A stretch of DNA of 64,000 nt from Reticulitermes speratus. Taxonomy: Eukaryota; Arthropoda; Insecta; Blattodea; Rhinotermitidae. Position 1 is the stretch's first letter, and each line of letters opens with the position of its first letter. Below, one piece after another: positions 43,254 through 55,097 of this stretch. Position numbers and translations under genes: made by a program. The notes under the pieces were generated by a model. That model was not told the DNA's origin. It saw only the letters and a program-made list of their open reading frames with translations, and did no database searches. Where the stretch lies: the NCBI GenBank assembly GCA_021186555.1, contig JAJKFL010000010.1, positions 4,307,085 to 4,371,084 on the forward strand, in the 5' to 3' direction.

Positions 43254-43267
43254 AATGGATGAATAAA

Positions 43268-43525
43268 GCCGATCCCGGTGGCCGCGCGGTCTAAGGAGTG
43301 GGTCTGCGGCTGTTCGCTTGCTGGGATTGCGGGTTCGAATCCCGCCGGAGGCATGGATGTCTGTATCTTGTGAGTGTTGTGTGTTGTCAGGTAGAGGTCT
43401 CTGCGACGAGCTGGTCCTTCGTCCAGAGGAGTCCTACCGAGTGTGGTGTGTCTAAAGTGTGATCGTGAAGCCTCGATAATGAGGAGGCCCTGGCCCACTA
43501 AGAGCTGTTGCGCCAGTGGCGAAGA
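43268..43525 (+). mobile_element. SINE family B
   Basis: Head GCCGATCCCGGTGGCCGCG, B box GGGTTCGAATCCC, common tail CTAAGAGCTGTTGCGCC. A perfect 14-bp target duplication AATGGATGAATAAA lies at 43254-43267 and 43526-43539. Confidence 0.93.
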
Positions 43526-43542
43526 AATGGATGAATAAATAA

Positions 43543-43655
43543 ATATGTAGCATTGGTGGAATGATACTGACAGGTGACAAACGAAATACTCTGAGAAGAA
43601 CCCATCCCAGTGCCTTTTTGTCCACCACAAATCCCACATAGACTGAACTGGATGG
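43543..43655 (-). mobile_element. SINE family A fragment
   Basis: Plus-strand CATTGGTGGAATGATACTGA, CCATCCCAGTGCC and CCACCACAAATCCCACATAG match the reversed body of family A. No head. Confidence 0.65.
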
Positions 43656-44095
43656 AATCCAAATGGCATAAATAACGTACCACCATCCGTCCACGTACTA
43701 TGGCGCTACAGCCCCTTATGGGCCCTGGCGTCCCTCAAAGGCGCCTCCATTCTTCTCCATCCCCAGCTCGTCTCCTCCACCCTCGTATTCCTAGGACCTA
43801 TAATGCATCCCTCTGGACGACGTCCTTCCATCTTGTTCTTGGTTTTCCTATTGACCTTGTGTTGCGCAATTTCCCATTAAGAACCTATTTTGAGATCCCT
43901 CCGTTGTCATTAATTTAGCACTAAACCATGGTGATGTATGAGACGTAGAAGCAAAACTTCACCCATTCTCAACCTGGGGACGGAAGTGGTTAGCTTCACG
44001 CTTCGGGGGATTTTCCCTTAGTGAAAAACCAATTATTATTGTATGGCGAGTTTGGAGGGCCCCTGAGGTGATCTGGACGCGGTGAGGCAAATGTA
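43656..44095. other. unassigned; possible SINE-related 3' module
   Basis: ATGGCGCTACAGCCCCTTAT at 43700 resembles the B/E SINE 3' module, but the rest is not recognised. Around 43940-44090 AACCTGGGGACGGAAG may be eroded family C. Confidence 0.4.
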
Positions 44096-44352
44096 AAGTT
44101 CACCATAGAACAGGCCATGAAGGCCCAGAGGGGGAGTACAGGTATAGCTCTACTCTTTCTTTAACCTCGGCGCTAGATGGGGGTGTGTGGTCAACGTCAC
44201 GACCCGGCCGCTTTACCTGAGGGAATGAGACCCGGTACCCATTGTGCAAGAGGCTGGGTGAGCCCGAGGGTCGTTCTGGACGAGTGCGGATAATCTCGCC
44301 CCCACCGCGATTCGATCCCCCGACCGTCCAGCCCGTAGCTAGTCGCTGGACA
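44096..44352 (-). mobile_element. SINE family C, head truncated
   Basis: B box (CGCGATTCGATCCCC on plus), GGTACCCATTGTGCAAG and CAGGCCATGAAGGCCCAG identify the copy. The tRNA-like A box is lost at the right end. Confidence 0.82.
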
Positions 44353-44719
44353 CGCTGACGATGAGTGAATCACAATAATTTAGTGTGAAGTCAGTAACTG
44401 AAACTTATTAATGCGATTGCTTGCGTGATAGTCTTAGCATTAATATTGAGGACAAGCACGGGTGCAATCAATTTTGCAACATCGCATTGAACCGAGACTC
44501 GCCCGTCGTCTTTTTTGAATCTGATTAAAGCGAATTAGGCAGAAGGCAGATACAAGCACCTGTCAAGTTGAACACTGGACTTCAGACAAGTTCAGAGATG
44601 AATCTACATCAAGTTCCTCTAAATTCATGTGTATGGGTTGAGAAGTCAGCTGAAATTTTTGGATAACTTTATATAGTCTGAATTAGTAATGTAGCAACTG
44701 GTGTTGGGATGATGACAAT
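44353..44719. other. unassigned sequence
   Basis: Nothing recognised. Confidence 0.5.
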
Positions 44720-45030
44720 ATTAAGGTGAATGAGATTGGCGGGACGTGCGGCATGCATGACATGAGAAATGCTTACAACATTTTTATCACATTACCTGAA
44801 CGAAACGTTCTTTGAAATCGTAGGGGATTGTGGGGGAATAACTTTCAGATAACCTTTAAAGAATATGATGTGATGGTGTGAACTATATTTATGACGCGGG
44901 GTGCTGTTCAGGAGTGAGGGGGGGGGGGGGGGGTTGGAAAGGGTGTTGACCTTTTGGGTTCCGTATGATATATTGAATTTTTTTATGCACTGAGAGCTGT
45001 TGTTAGCTTCTCAATGTTTCTGTTGCATGG
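44720..45030 (+). mobile_element. LINE1 remnant, badly eroded
   Basis: MRLAGRAACMT replaces MRWAGHVARMG. Later TTTTGGGTTCCGTATG and TTGTTAGCTTCTCAATG follow the 3' region. A run of about 17 G lies near 44919-44935. Confidence 0.5.
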
Positions 45031-45276
45031 ATTTATACATTAGCAACAGCACTGTTTCCGTCTGTTTGCTGATAATACAACCATGAATGGCTCGGGCACT
45101 GTGAACATGCGTTGTTAGCTCAAGACGGGCTGAAAACTCTCTAAATACTTCTACAAAATGTCTTAAAATTTTCTGTTTATGAATTGTTAATAATTTCTTA
45201 ATCAGAAGAGGACACAGAGCCAAACCCGTGGTACCTCAAGATTCAGTGACGTTTCTTTGTGTAACATTTATTTTCC

Positions 45277-45518
45277 TGTGGCGTAACAGCCCAACTCGGG
45301 CGTAGGCCGCCTTATTGTAGAGGTTTCTAGATCATACACACACCTGGTAGGACTCCTCTGAACGAGTGATCGGCTCGTCGCAGAGGCCGCTACCTACACA
45401 ATACACATAACAAAAAACAGACCAACATCCGTGCCCCTAGCGGGATTCGAACCCGCAATCCTATCAGTCAAGCGGCTACAGACCTACGCCTTAGACCTCA
45501 CAGCCACCTGGATCAGCT
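45277..45518 (-). mobile_element. SINE family B, old copy
   Basis: GCGGGATTCGAACCCGCAATC marks the B box (21 bases including one outside the box); GGCGTAACAGCCCAACTCGG is the tail. More diverged than its neighbours. Confidence 0.78.
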
Positions 45519-45702
45519 GTTTTACATTTGCCTTATTATCACGGTTAGTACGCAGGAACCTTACCCAAACATGACTCGACGCCTAAAATCGTCATCAAGT
45601 TGTGTTCAGATGCTAATGTGCAGTTTATGGAACTGCTCACTGATTAACACACTGTTGTCACGGTGACCATTCCCCTCTACATACTGTTAATTTAACGTTT
45701 CT

Positions 45703-45953
45703 GCCGATCCCAGTGGCCGCGCGGTTTAAGACGTAGGACTGCGGCCGCTCGCTTACTGGGATTGTGGGTTCGAATCTCGCTAGGCGACATTGATGTCTGT
45801 CTCTTGTGAGTGTTGTGTGTTGTCAGGTAGAGGTCTCTGCGTCGGGCTGATCCCTCGCCCAGAGCAGTCCTACCGAGTGTGGTGTGTCGGAGTGTGATCA
45901 AGTGTAACAATAACCCTCTACAACTACAATGATTAGGTAGAAGAGGTCAGACT
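45703..45953 (+). mobile_element. SINE family B, alternative tail
   Basis: Head GCCGATCCCAGTGGCCGCG, B box GGGTTCGAATCTCG, second tail type ending ATGATTAGGTAGAAGAGGTC. Confidence 0.86.
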
Positions 45954-46019
45954 AGGAAAGAAAGAATTTCAAGTTTCTTGTATTTTATTTTGCTATTTAC
46001 ATCTTACTTAACCCAAATA

Positions 46020-46430
46020 TGTCGCCCTCGGTGGACTAGTGGTTAGCGTGCTCGCCACTGGACCCAAGGTTCGCGGGTTCAATCCCGGCCGAGGTCGATG
46101 GATTTTTAAGGGTGATAAAATCCGTAGCACAACTTCCTTCGGAGGGGAAGTAAAGCCGGCGATCCCATGTAAAAGAAAAGAAAAGAAATGTATGTAAAAG
46201 AACCTTACGGGCATGAATAGAGATGTTTCGTAAGCAAAATTCAGCGGCTATTTCTCACCCAAGTCTCCTGATTGACTGCTAGATGGCTCTGGCAGTCATA
46301 TCAAGATGAGTAGAACTTGTGCAGTCAGTGGACTGGTCACTCACTACAGTATGCACACCTCCAGACCAAGAAACCTCTGAAAGGAGGCCCTATGCTCCGC
46401 AAGGAGCGACAGGAGGAAAACTAACTAAAC
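46020..46430 (+). mobile_element. SINE family E with perfect target duplication
   Basis: Head CCTCGGTGGACTAGTGGTTA and B box CGCGGGTTCAATCCCGGCC. A local AAAAGAAAAGAAATG insertion sits in the body. TAACCCAAATA at 46009-46019 and 46431-46441 is a perfect 11-bp target duplication. Its 3' end (AAGAAACCTCTGAAAGG, CAAGGAGCGACAGGAGG) differs from the other E copies. Confidence 0.87.
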
Positions 46431-46441
46431 TAACCCAAATA

Positions 46442-47219
46442 ACTTTCCTAAATTTCTTTCTTTGTGTTTTACCAAATTGTTCATTATCTTCCTCTATTCT
46501 AATTCCTCATTCATATTTGACTATTTTTACACAAAAAAAAAGGCAAAATATAAACATACTGAGTACTTGCGTTTAAACAGATATGGCTGCGTCATGCTAC
46601 AAGTTTAGACAATCAACAATGGTTGACGTAAGGCTCGTGTTATAATACCCCTCCCCCCCCCCCCGACCTACACACACACGCTGTCTCTTCTACTCATCTT
46701 TATCTGTTATCTTTCCTATCTGCTGGAAATTGACGGATGGATGATTAAGGACACAAGAAAGAAAGTAACAATTGTTCAGTCACGATCGTTTCTTCCCATG
46801 GACCAGCTCAGACTCCAAAACCTCATCGTGTAACGGGGTCTTTTTCTTACGTAATGCATCGCTGTACCATCTGCTAGGAATGGTCCCTCGGCCCATCTGC
46901 ATGCTGTAATCACATGAGATGAGGCACGAAGACCCAACTCTGTGCTCTCATGTATATTACTGCTGAAAACATTTCTGGAACGAACTGTGGGGTCCAGCGC
47001 CATTAAAGGTAATACGGTTTTTTTTTAATAAATATAGCTACACGTATATCGGAGTTGGGTCACATGCTCGGTATCTGGACATAGTATCACGACTGAAGCT
47101 CGTATGGATTTCATTATTCGTTGTTCACCTGTCTGTCCGTCTGTTCTACCAAGTAGTTATAAGGTCACCAAAAACAGACGTGGTAGATTTAAACGCCTGT
47201 ATTTATGGATGTATGTCGC
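46442..47219. other. unassigned sequence
   Basis: A C-rich run near 46649-46664. No gene or family recognised. Confidence 0.5.
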
Positions 47220-47795
47220 TTATTCTGTGGGTGTTCTTGAGGCCTAACAGAGAGGAAGCGACAGGAGACGAGAGAAAATTTCGTAATGAGGAGCTTTATG
47301 ATTTCTTCACCTCACCTGATATTATTAGGGTTATGATCGGAAGACGAGGAAGAAGGCGTAAGCAGCTACTGGGTGACCTTAATGAAAAGAGAAGATACTG
47401 TAAATTGAAAGAGGAAGCACTAGATCGCACTCTGTGGAGAACTCGCTTTGGAAGAGGCTACGGACCTGTCGTAAGACAGACTGCAGAATGAATAAATGAA
47501 TGAATGAAATCAAGGAAATTGAGATGGTCTGGTGTTGTGGCACGTATTGGGGAGAGGCCACTTGGTAGAGCTAGGCGTAGATGATAGGATAATATTAATA
47601 TGGATCGCAAAATAGAAGAATGGGAGGGTATGGACTGGATTAATCTTGCCCAGGATAGGGGCAAAAGGCGGGATGTTGTGGAAACAGTAATGGACCTTCG
47701 AATTCCAATAAATGTTAATTTCTTGACTCGCTGAGAAACTGATAGCTTTTGAAGAAGGATTATGCTCCATGGAGTTACCTGTTTGGTTGATTAGT
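47220..47795 (+). mobile_element. LINE1 remnant split by a LINE2 tail
   Basis: Left part reads REEATGDERKFRNEELYDF and SPDIIRVM. It resumes after the insertion as KSRKLRWSGVVARIGE and the usual 3' region (GACTGGATTAATCTTGCCC). The LINE2 insertion occupies about 47336-47506. Confidence 0.8.
47336..47506 (+). mobile_element. LINE2 3' end inserted within LINE1
   Basis: Encodes RRGRRRKQLLGDLNEKRR, KLKEEALDRTLWRTRFGRG and GYGPVVRQTAE, then a tail AATGAATAAATGAATGAATG. The host LINE1 reading ...IIRVM / KSRKLRW is restored if this piece is removed, with ATGA shared at both junctions. Confidence 0.85.
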
Positions 47796-48028
47796 TTAGT
47801 TTAATTTGTTAGCACTTTTGGTGATAAAATACGGGAAATTAAATTAATAACAAACATATATAAAATGTGATTTTTGTGTACGCAATATTACTTGCAGAAA
47901 AATAATTTTTTTTTCACATAACTGCAGCCAGTGCGTCTTTAGTGGTGCTTTTTCACGACAACAAAATTGTGTCTTCATTTCTTCAACTGTCCATCGCTGA
48001 CGTAAGCCTACATTAAACTGTTCAGAAA

Positions 48029-48310
48029 GGCCGTGCCATGGCTCAGGCGGTTAGTCGTCGGTCTCTCACCGCAGAGGTCCGGATTCGATCCCGGGTCAGT
48101 CCACGTGGGATTTGTGGTGGACAAAGTGTCACTGGGACAGGTTTTTTCCCCCAGTACTTCGGTTTTCCTTCTGTCAATTTCATTCCACCGGTGATGCATT
48201 ACACGGAAAAACGAAAAAAACTTATCATCTTCATCACAGGGTTCCACAATAAGCCTCAAGGCTGCGGTGCGTCAGTAACATCTGCTGCGGGACCCTTCAA
48301 TAAAAAAAAG
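48029..48310 (+). mobile_element. SINE family A, full-length
   Basis: GGCCGTGCCATGGCTCAGGC head, B box GGATTCGATCCCGG, GGCACTGGGACAGG-like body (GTCACTGGGACAGGTTTTTT), and 3' CTGCTGCGGGACCCTTC followed by an A-rich tail. Best plus-strand reference for the family. Confidence 0.88.
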
Positions 48311-48671
48311 TGTGTAGAGACATTCTTCTGCCTTTGGACTTTGCTCCTCGTTTGGTATAAAGCGCTAAGTTACGGAAGCCGGCTGTGCTTCCCTCCACAG
48401 TTACAAATGTATCTGATTGACCCCTAAGGTAGAGCTACTCTTAGTCACTGGCCCAGTGGCCCTTTATGAGGGATCTACCAGATAGATTTGCACCCGAGGA
48501 CGGAAGCAGAAACAGCCTTCATAACGTAGTGTTTTAATTATGTAATGGAAGATGAACTAAGCCCGAAGAAAGAAGAGGCCTTCTGAGTCCATCTTGTAAG
48601 TCCCAAGCAACTGACATAGCTATAATAAAATGTTAGCTGTTTCGTTCTGACAGAGGTGTAACTATCTCATC
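48311..48671. other. unassigned sequence
   Basis: Nothing recognised. Confidence 0.5.
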
Positions 48672-48920
48672 CTTTTGCTGATGACACTGTCATCTTTTGT
48701 TGATGACACTGCCATCCTTTTGTTGATGACACTGTCATCATTTTCTTGATGACGCTGTCATCCTTTTCTTGATGACGCTGTCATCTTTTTGTTGATGACA
48801 CTGCCATCCTTTTGTTGATGACACTGTCATCATTTTCTTGATGACGCTGTCATCCTTTTCTTGATGACGCTGTCATCTTTTTGTTGATGACACTGTCATC
48901 CTTTTGTTGCTGACACTGTA
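48672..48920 (+). repeat. 23-bp tandem array of self-complementary units
   Basis: GATGAC starts at 48680, 48702, 48725, 48748, 48771, 48794, 48817, 48840, 48863 and 48886 give a 23-bp period. Each unit contains GATGACACTGTCATC or a close variant, a short perfect hairpin. Unit variants recur every fourth unit (92-bp higher-order period). Confidence 0.92.
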
Positions 48921-49038
48921 CGATAGCTTGTTTGGCTATCTTCGTCGCCTAAGTGAAATGAAACTTAAAAAGCACAACAAATTTTTGGTTAAAATGAAGC
49001 AGCTCAAATGAAAGTTTTAAGAATTATCGGAGACGATG

Positions 49039-49077
49039 TTCTGCTTGGTTGTGTTATTAACACAACCAAGCAGAACA
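49039..49077. repeat. perfect 39-bp palindrome
   Basis: Arms of 19 bp, GTTCTGCTTGGTTGTGTTA and TAACACAACCAAGCAGAAC, meet at a single T. It sits about 24 bp before the 27-bp array. Confidence 0.95.
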
Positions 49078-49100
49078 ATCAACACTTGGAACTAAAATGC

Positions 49101-49695
49101 AAACCATATATCACCAATATCTACCACAAACCATATATCACCAATATCTACCACAAACCATATATCACCAATATCTACCACAAACCATATATCACCAATA
49201 TCTACCACAAACCATATATCACCAATATCTACCACAAACCATATATCACCAATATCTACCACAAACCATATATCACCAATATCTACCACAAACCATATAT
49301 CACCAATATCTACCACAAACCATATATCACCAATATCTACCACAAACCATATATCACCAATATCTACCACAAACCATATATCACCAATATCTACCACAAA
49401 CCATATATCACCAATATCTACCACAAACCATATATCACCAATATCTACCACAAACCATATATCACCAATATCTACCACAAACCATATATCACCAATATCT
49501 ACCACAAACCATATATCACCAATATCTACCACAAACCATATATCACCAATATCTACCACAAACCATATATCACCAATATCTACCACAAACCATATATCAC
49601 CAATATCTACCACAAACCATATATCACCAATATCTACCACAAACCATATATCACCAATATCTACCACAAACCATATATCACCAATATCTACCACA
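49101..49695 (+). repeat. 27-bp tandem array, 22 perfect units
   Basis: The unit AACCATATATCACCAATATC plus TACCACA repeats without a visible change. Because 27 is a multiple of three, both strands stay open (PYITNIYHK repeat on plus); these are not genes. Confidence 0.97.
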
Positions 49696-50493
49696 AACTT
49701 TTTTTAGAAGATTTCAACACTTTAGTTGGAACATAATTGCTGACAAGGAAAATAAATCCAAATCATTTGTAACACTAACAAAACTGGAACAGAAGCACCT
49801 GTTCCATTACGCGAATATAAGCTACTTGTGTATTCTAATTATTCCAAAAAAATGTTTTGTGTTTTACATTTAGGTTGGGCATTTGTGAAGTTATATATGT
49901 TTAATTAGAAATTTGGTGTTACAATGGGGTGTAATGTTAATAGTTACTTTAGGCAAGTATTGTGCGAGGTTTTGTAGTGGCGTCTGATGTAATTCAACCA
50001 ACACCTTCTGCAAAGTTGTGGGTTTTGTACAAAGGAATGTCTTAATGATATTATTAAAGTTGGTAGCAACTGCTGGAGGAACATTTTGTGTCATAAGGTT
50101 TGGGGTTTTAGGCAAGGAAATTGCATGAAATGGAGAATGTCTAGCAGATTTACACATTTATAAATTGTATTTATTGGTCATTGATGGTTTATGGGTTATG
50201 TCAAAGGAGATTGCATTTTTGATTTCTCATTTTTTTTTCTTTTCAGTTCTCCAAAGGTTTGAACCGGGAGTCCACGTGTCTGCAGGGTCCCGACTGCTTC
50301 ATGGTGAGCGCAAAACCTTATACATTTGTGGTAGCCTACGTTCCAAGTGTCGTTCTCATTTTCCTATCAGCTCCCTCTTATAGTGAAGAATTCCTTCTTT
50401 CATCAGCATGTTCGCTTTGTTTTTCCATTATTTCCACCTGAAGAAAGAAATTGAAAATAAATGAATAAGAAATAATTTGATGAGATCTCTCTT
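49696..50493. other. unassigned sequence
   Basis: Opens with TTTTTTTAGAAGATTTC. No family or gene recognised. Confidence 0.5.
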
Positions 50494-50626
50494 CTGTGAT
50501 GTTACGCAGCGTTTATTGGTAGTTACCGACGTTACGGTACAACCTCTCGGTCCCATCATCGAAACGGGGTCGATAGGTTGTCCCGAAACGCCGGTGACTA
50601 CCATTAAACGCTGCGTAACATCACAG
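50494..50626. mobile_element. foldback element, same family as 42179-42333
   Basis: CTGTGATGTTACGCAGCG pairs with CGCTGCGTAACATCACAG. The inner arms GGTAGTTACCGACGTTACGG and CCGAAACGCCGGTGACTACC also pair imperfectly. Confidence 0.8.
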
Positions 50627-50744
50627 GAAACCGAAAATCGCATTTACACTGCGACTGCGTGTGAGTTGATGTCCGTAGAGCCTTAGTAGAGACTTGCTTT
50701 GCCTTATTTAACAGTCCCAGACCCAATCTCATCCCCCCCCCCCC

Positions 50745-50996
50745 CCATGGCTCGATAGCCCCTAGTGGGCCAGGACCTCCTCATTATCGAGTTTTCACGA
50801 TCACGCTCAGACACACCACAGTCGGTAGGAACTCCTCTGGACGAGTGACCAGCCCGACGCAAAGACCTCTACCTGAAAACACACAACATTCACAAGAGAC
50901 AGACATCCATGCTCCCGGCGGGATTCGAACCCGCAATCCCAGCAAGCGAGCGGTCGCAGACCCACGCCTTAGAACGCGCGGTCCACTGGTATCAGC
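50745..50996 (-). mobile_element. SINE family B
   Basis: Minus-strand copy with B box GCGGGATTCGAACCCGC and the shared 3' module CCATGGCTCGATAGCCCC. A C run of about 15 precedes it. Confidence 0.88.
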
Positions 50997-51446
50997 AGGA
51001 CAACTCCCATACTACCATTTAATATTTTTGTTCAGTAGCTTAACAACATCAGCATGTTCCAGAAGTTGACACGTGTCGTTCATATGCATTCCTCCTGGTT
51101 TTCTTGCACGTGCATAATGACATATTCCTCATCGAACACGTTTGAAAAGGAATGCTTTGCGTCTGTTTCAGATTGTTCTAAATAGTTAGTATATCCGGCC
51201 GGTTTTAATTGATATTGTTATTGAGATTAATTACATTATTACATTGTAATTAATAGTTGTCTAGGTTCTTTGTTCAAGAACTGGAGAATGCCATTACTAA
51301 ACCAGTTCGTTCTATTTCGCAGGACAGGTACCTGCTGTTATAAGTTGTGGTTTAGACTGATTCTCGCAGACATGTGTCTTTAGTAACTGCTTCCAGAACA
51401 TTTTTGGACAAAATACTGCAATACACTGTTCACAATCTGAAGCACT
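50997..51446. other. unassigned sequence
   Basis: Nothing recognised before the large tandem array. Confidence 0.5.
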
Positions 51447-54400
51447 GTTTACGCAGTACTGTTATCACAATACTGCAAGTACACTTGTTATCACAATACT
51501 GCAAGTAAACTGTGTTATCACAGTACTGCAAGTACACTGTGTTATCCAATACTGCAAGTACACTGTGTTATCACAATACTGCAATACACTGTGTTATCAC
51601 ATACTGCAAGTACACTGTGTTATCACAGACTGCAAGTACACTGTGTTATCACATACTGCATACACTGTATCACATACTGCAAGTCACTGTGTTATCACAG
51701 TACTGCAAGTACATGTGTTATCACAATACTGCAAGTACATGTGTTATCACATACTGCAAGTACACTGTGTTATCACATACTGCAAGTACACTGTTTCACA
51801 ATACTGCAAGTTACACTGTGTTATCACAATACTGCAAGTACAACTGTGTTATCACAGTACTGCAAGTACACTGGTTATCACAATACTGCAAGTACACTGT
51901 GTTTATCACAGTACTGCAAGTACACTGTGTTATCACAGTACTGCAAGTACACTGTGTTATCACAGTACTGCAAGTACACTGTGTTATCACAGTACTGCAA
52001 GTACACTGTTTATCACATACTGCAAGTACACTGTGTTGATCACAGTACTGCAAGTACACTGTTTATCACATACTGCAAGTACACTGTGTTATCACAATAC
52101 TGCAAGTACACTGTGTTATCACAATACTGCAAGTACACTGTGTTATATCTACATGTACTGCAAGTACACTGTGTTATCACAATACTGCAAGTACACTGTG
52201 TTATCACAATACTGCAAGTACACATGTGTTATCACAATACTGCAAGTACACTGTGTTATCACAATACTGCAAGTACACTGTGTTTATCACAATACTGCAA
52301 GTACACTGTGTTATCACAATACTGCAAGTACACTGTTATCACAATACTGCAAGTACACTGTGTTATCACAATACTGCAAGTACACTGTGTTATCACAATA
52401 CTGCAAGTACACTGTGTTATCACAATACTGCAAGTACACTGTGTTATCACAATACTGCAAGTACACTGTGTTATCACAATACTGCAAGTACACTGTGTTA
52501 TCACAATACTGCAAGTACACTGTGTTATCACATACTGCAAGTACACTGTGTTATCACAATACTGCAAGTACACTGTGTTATCACAGTACTGCAAGTACAC
52601 GTGTTATCACAGTACTGCAAGTACACTGTGTTATCACAATACTGCAAGTACACTGTGTTATCACAATACTGCAAGTACACTGTGTTTCACAGTACTGCAA
52701 GTACACTGTTATCACAATACTGCAAGTACACTGTGTTTATCACAGTACTGCAAGTACACTGTGTTATCACATACTGCAAGTACACTGTGTTATCACATAC
52801 TGCAAGTACACTGTGTTATCACAGTACTGCAAGTACACTGTGTTATCACATACTGCAAGTACACTGTGTTATCACATACTGCAAGTACACTGTGTTATCA
52901 CATACTGCAAGTACACTGTGTTATCACAGTACTGCAAGTACATGTGTTATCACAGTACTGCAAGTACACGTGTTATCACATACTGCAAGTACACTGTGTT
53001 ATCACATACTGCAAGTACACTGTGTTATTTATCACAATACTGCAAGTACACTGTGTTATCACAATACTGCTAAGTACACTGTGTTATCACAATACTGCAG
53101 TACACTGTGTATCACATACTGCAAGTACACTGTGTTATCACAATACTGCAAGTACACGTGTTATCACAATACTGCAAGTACACTGTGTATCACATACTGC
53201 AATACCTGTTTATCACAATACTGCAAGTACACTGTGTTATCACAATACTGCAAGTACACTGTGTTATCACAAACTGCAAGTACACTGTGTTATCACAATA
53301 CTGCAAGTACACGTGTTATCACAATACTGAAAGTACACGTGTACACAATACTGCAAGTACACTGTGTTATCACAACTGCAAGTACACTGTGTTATCACAT
53401 ACGAAGTACACTGGTTATCACATACGCAATCACTGTGTATCACAACTGCAAGTACACTGTGTATCACATACTGCAAGTACACGTGTTATCACAATACTGC
53501 AAGTACACGTGTTATCACAATACTGCAAGTACACGTGTTATCACAATATGAAGTTACACGTGTTATCACAATACTGCAGTACACTGTGTTATCACAATAC
53601 TGCAAGTACACTGTGTTATCACAATACTGCAAGTACACTGTTATCACAATACTGCAAGTACACTGTGTTATCACAATACTGCAAGTACACTGTGTTATCA
53701 CAATACTGCAAGTACACTGTGTTATCACAATACTGCAAGTACACTGTGTTATCACAATACTGCAAGTACACGTGTTATCACAATACTGCAAGTACACTGT
53801 TATACATACTGCAGTACACCGTGTTTCACATACTGCAAGTACACGTGTTATCACAGTACTGCAAGTACACTGTGTTATCACAGTACTGCAAGTACACTGT
53901 GTTATCACAGTACTGCAAGTACACTGTGTTATCACATACTGCAAGTACACTGTGTTATCACAATACTGCAAGTACACTGTGTTATCACAATACTGCAAGT
54001 ACACTGTGTTATCAATACTGCAAGTACACTGTGTTATCACATACTGCAAGTACACTGTGTTATCACATATGCAAGTACACGTGTTATCACAGTACGCAAG
54101 TACACTGTGTTATATAACACCATACTGCAAGTACACTGTGTTATCACATACTGCAAGTACACTGTGTTATCACATACTGCAAGTACACTGTGTTATCACA
54201 ATACTGCAAGTACACTGCTTGTATGTTTATCACATACTGCAATACATGTTATCACATACTGCATACTGTGTTATCACATACTGCAAGTACACTGTGTTAT
54301 ACATCTCAGTCACTGTTACCATACTGCAAGTACACGTGTTATCACAGTACTGCAAGTACACGTGTTATCACAGTACTGCAAGTACACGTGTTATCACAGT

Positions 54401-54585
54401 ACTGCAAGTACACGTGTTATTCAGTACAGATCACTGCAAGTACACGTGTTATCACATACTGCAAGTACACTGTGTTATCACAATACTGCAAGTACACTGT
54501 GTTATCACAAGTACTGCAAGTACACGTGTTATCACAGTACTGCAAGTACACTGTGTTATCACACGACTGCAAGTACATCGTTAGT
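51447..54585 (+). repeat. 27-bp tandem array, about 115 units, indel-rich
   Basis: Unit: TATCACAATACTGCAAGTAC plus ACTGTGT. A large minority of units carry one- or two-base deletions (CACATACTG, TACACGTG, CACAGTACTG). All frames on both strands give long spurious open frames. Different from the 27-bp array at 49101. Confidence 0.96.
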
Positions 54586-54870
54586 TACTGCACCTATCAC
54601 TCTGCAACCTTGTCACTGTATCACATCAGCACTACACTATCAATACTATTTCACCACAACCAAAATCTACAACATCCTCTCATCCTTCACTGACACCAAA
54701 CATCACACTACCACCCATACACCACAAACCACCAACACATCACCCCTACACCAACACTATACCACCAACACCCAACAACACACCACACACCACACAAACC
54801 ACCACCACCACCAACAACCCAACAACCACAAACCACCAACCACCACCCCTACACCAACACCCCCCCTAAA
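54586..54870 (+). repeat. A/C-only low-complexity stretch
   Basis: From about 54645 the plus strand is almost free of G (CACCACCACCAACAACCC type). Confidence 0.85.
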
Positions 54871-55097
54871 CCACTGATGGCCCGAGAAAATTTGGTGTCC
54901 GTGAAGAAATTTGGACATATTGCAATTTTATGTTATTTACTGTTCATGAATTCACTATTTTGTGTCTAGAATACACTTAATATTAAATTTTGTTTATTTA
55001 ATTTAAACATAGTGCATTTATATTAATAAATAATGGAAACTTTTATGATCATTATTTTATAGATGTTTGTACCTTTTTAAAAAAAATTCATGTTAGT
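54871..55097. other. A+T-rich sequence, possibly a hAT interior
   Basis: May be the inner part of a hAT-like element whose right end is at 55098-55163. No left terminal repeat found. Confidence 0.35.

Noticed and set aside
48672-48920. Hammerhead core CTGATGA near 48678
   Set aside because: No GAAA segment or helix follows; it is one variant unit of the 23-bp array.
49008-49873. Long open frames on both strands (up to 258 codons)
   Set aside because: They are translations of a perfect 27-bp tandem array, open on both strands because 27 is a multiple of three.
51512-54877. Open frames of up to 579 codons
   Set aside because: Passages through the 27-bp array; the unit has no stop in several frames. 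No protein-like composition.
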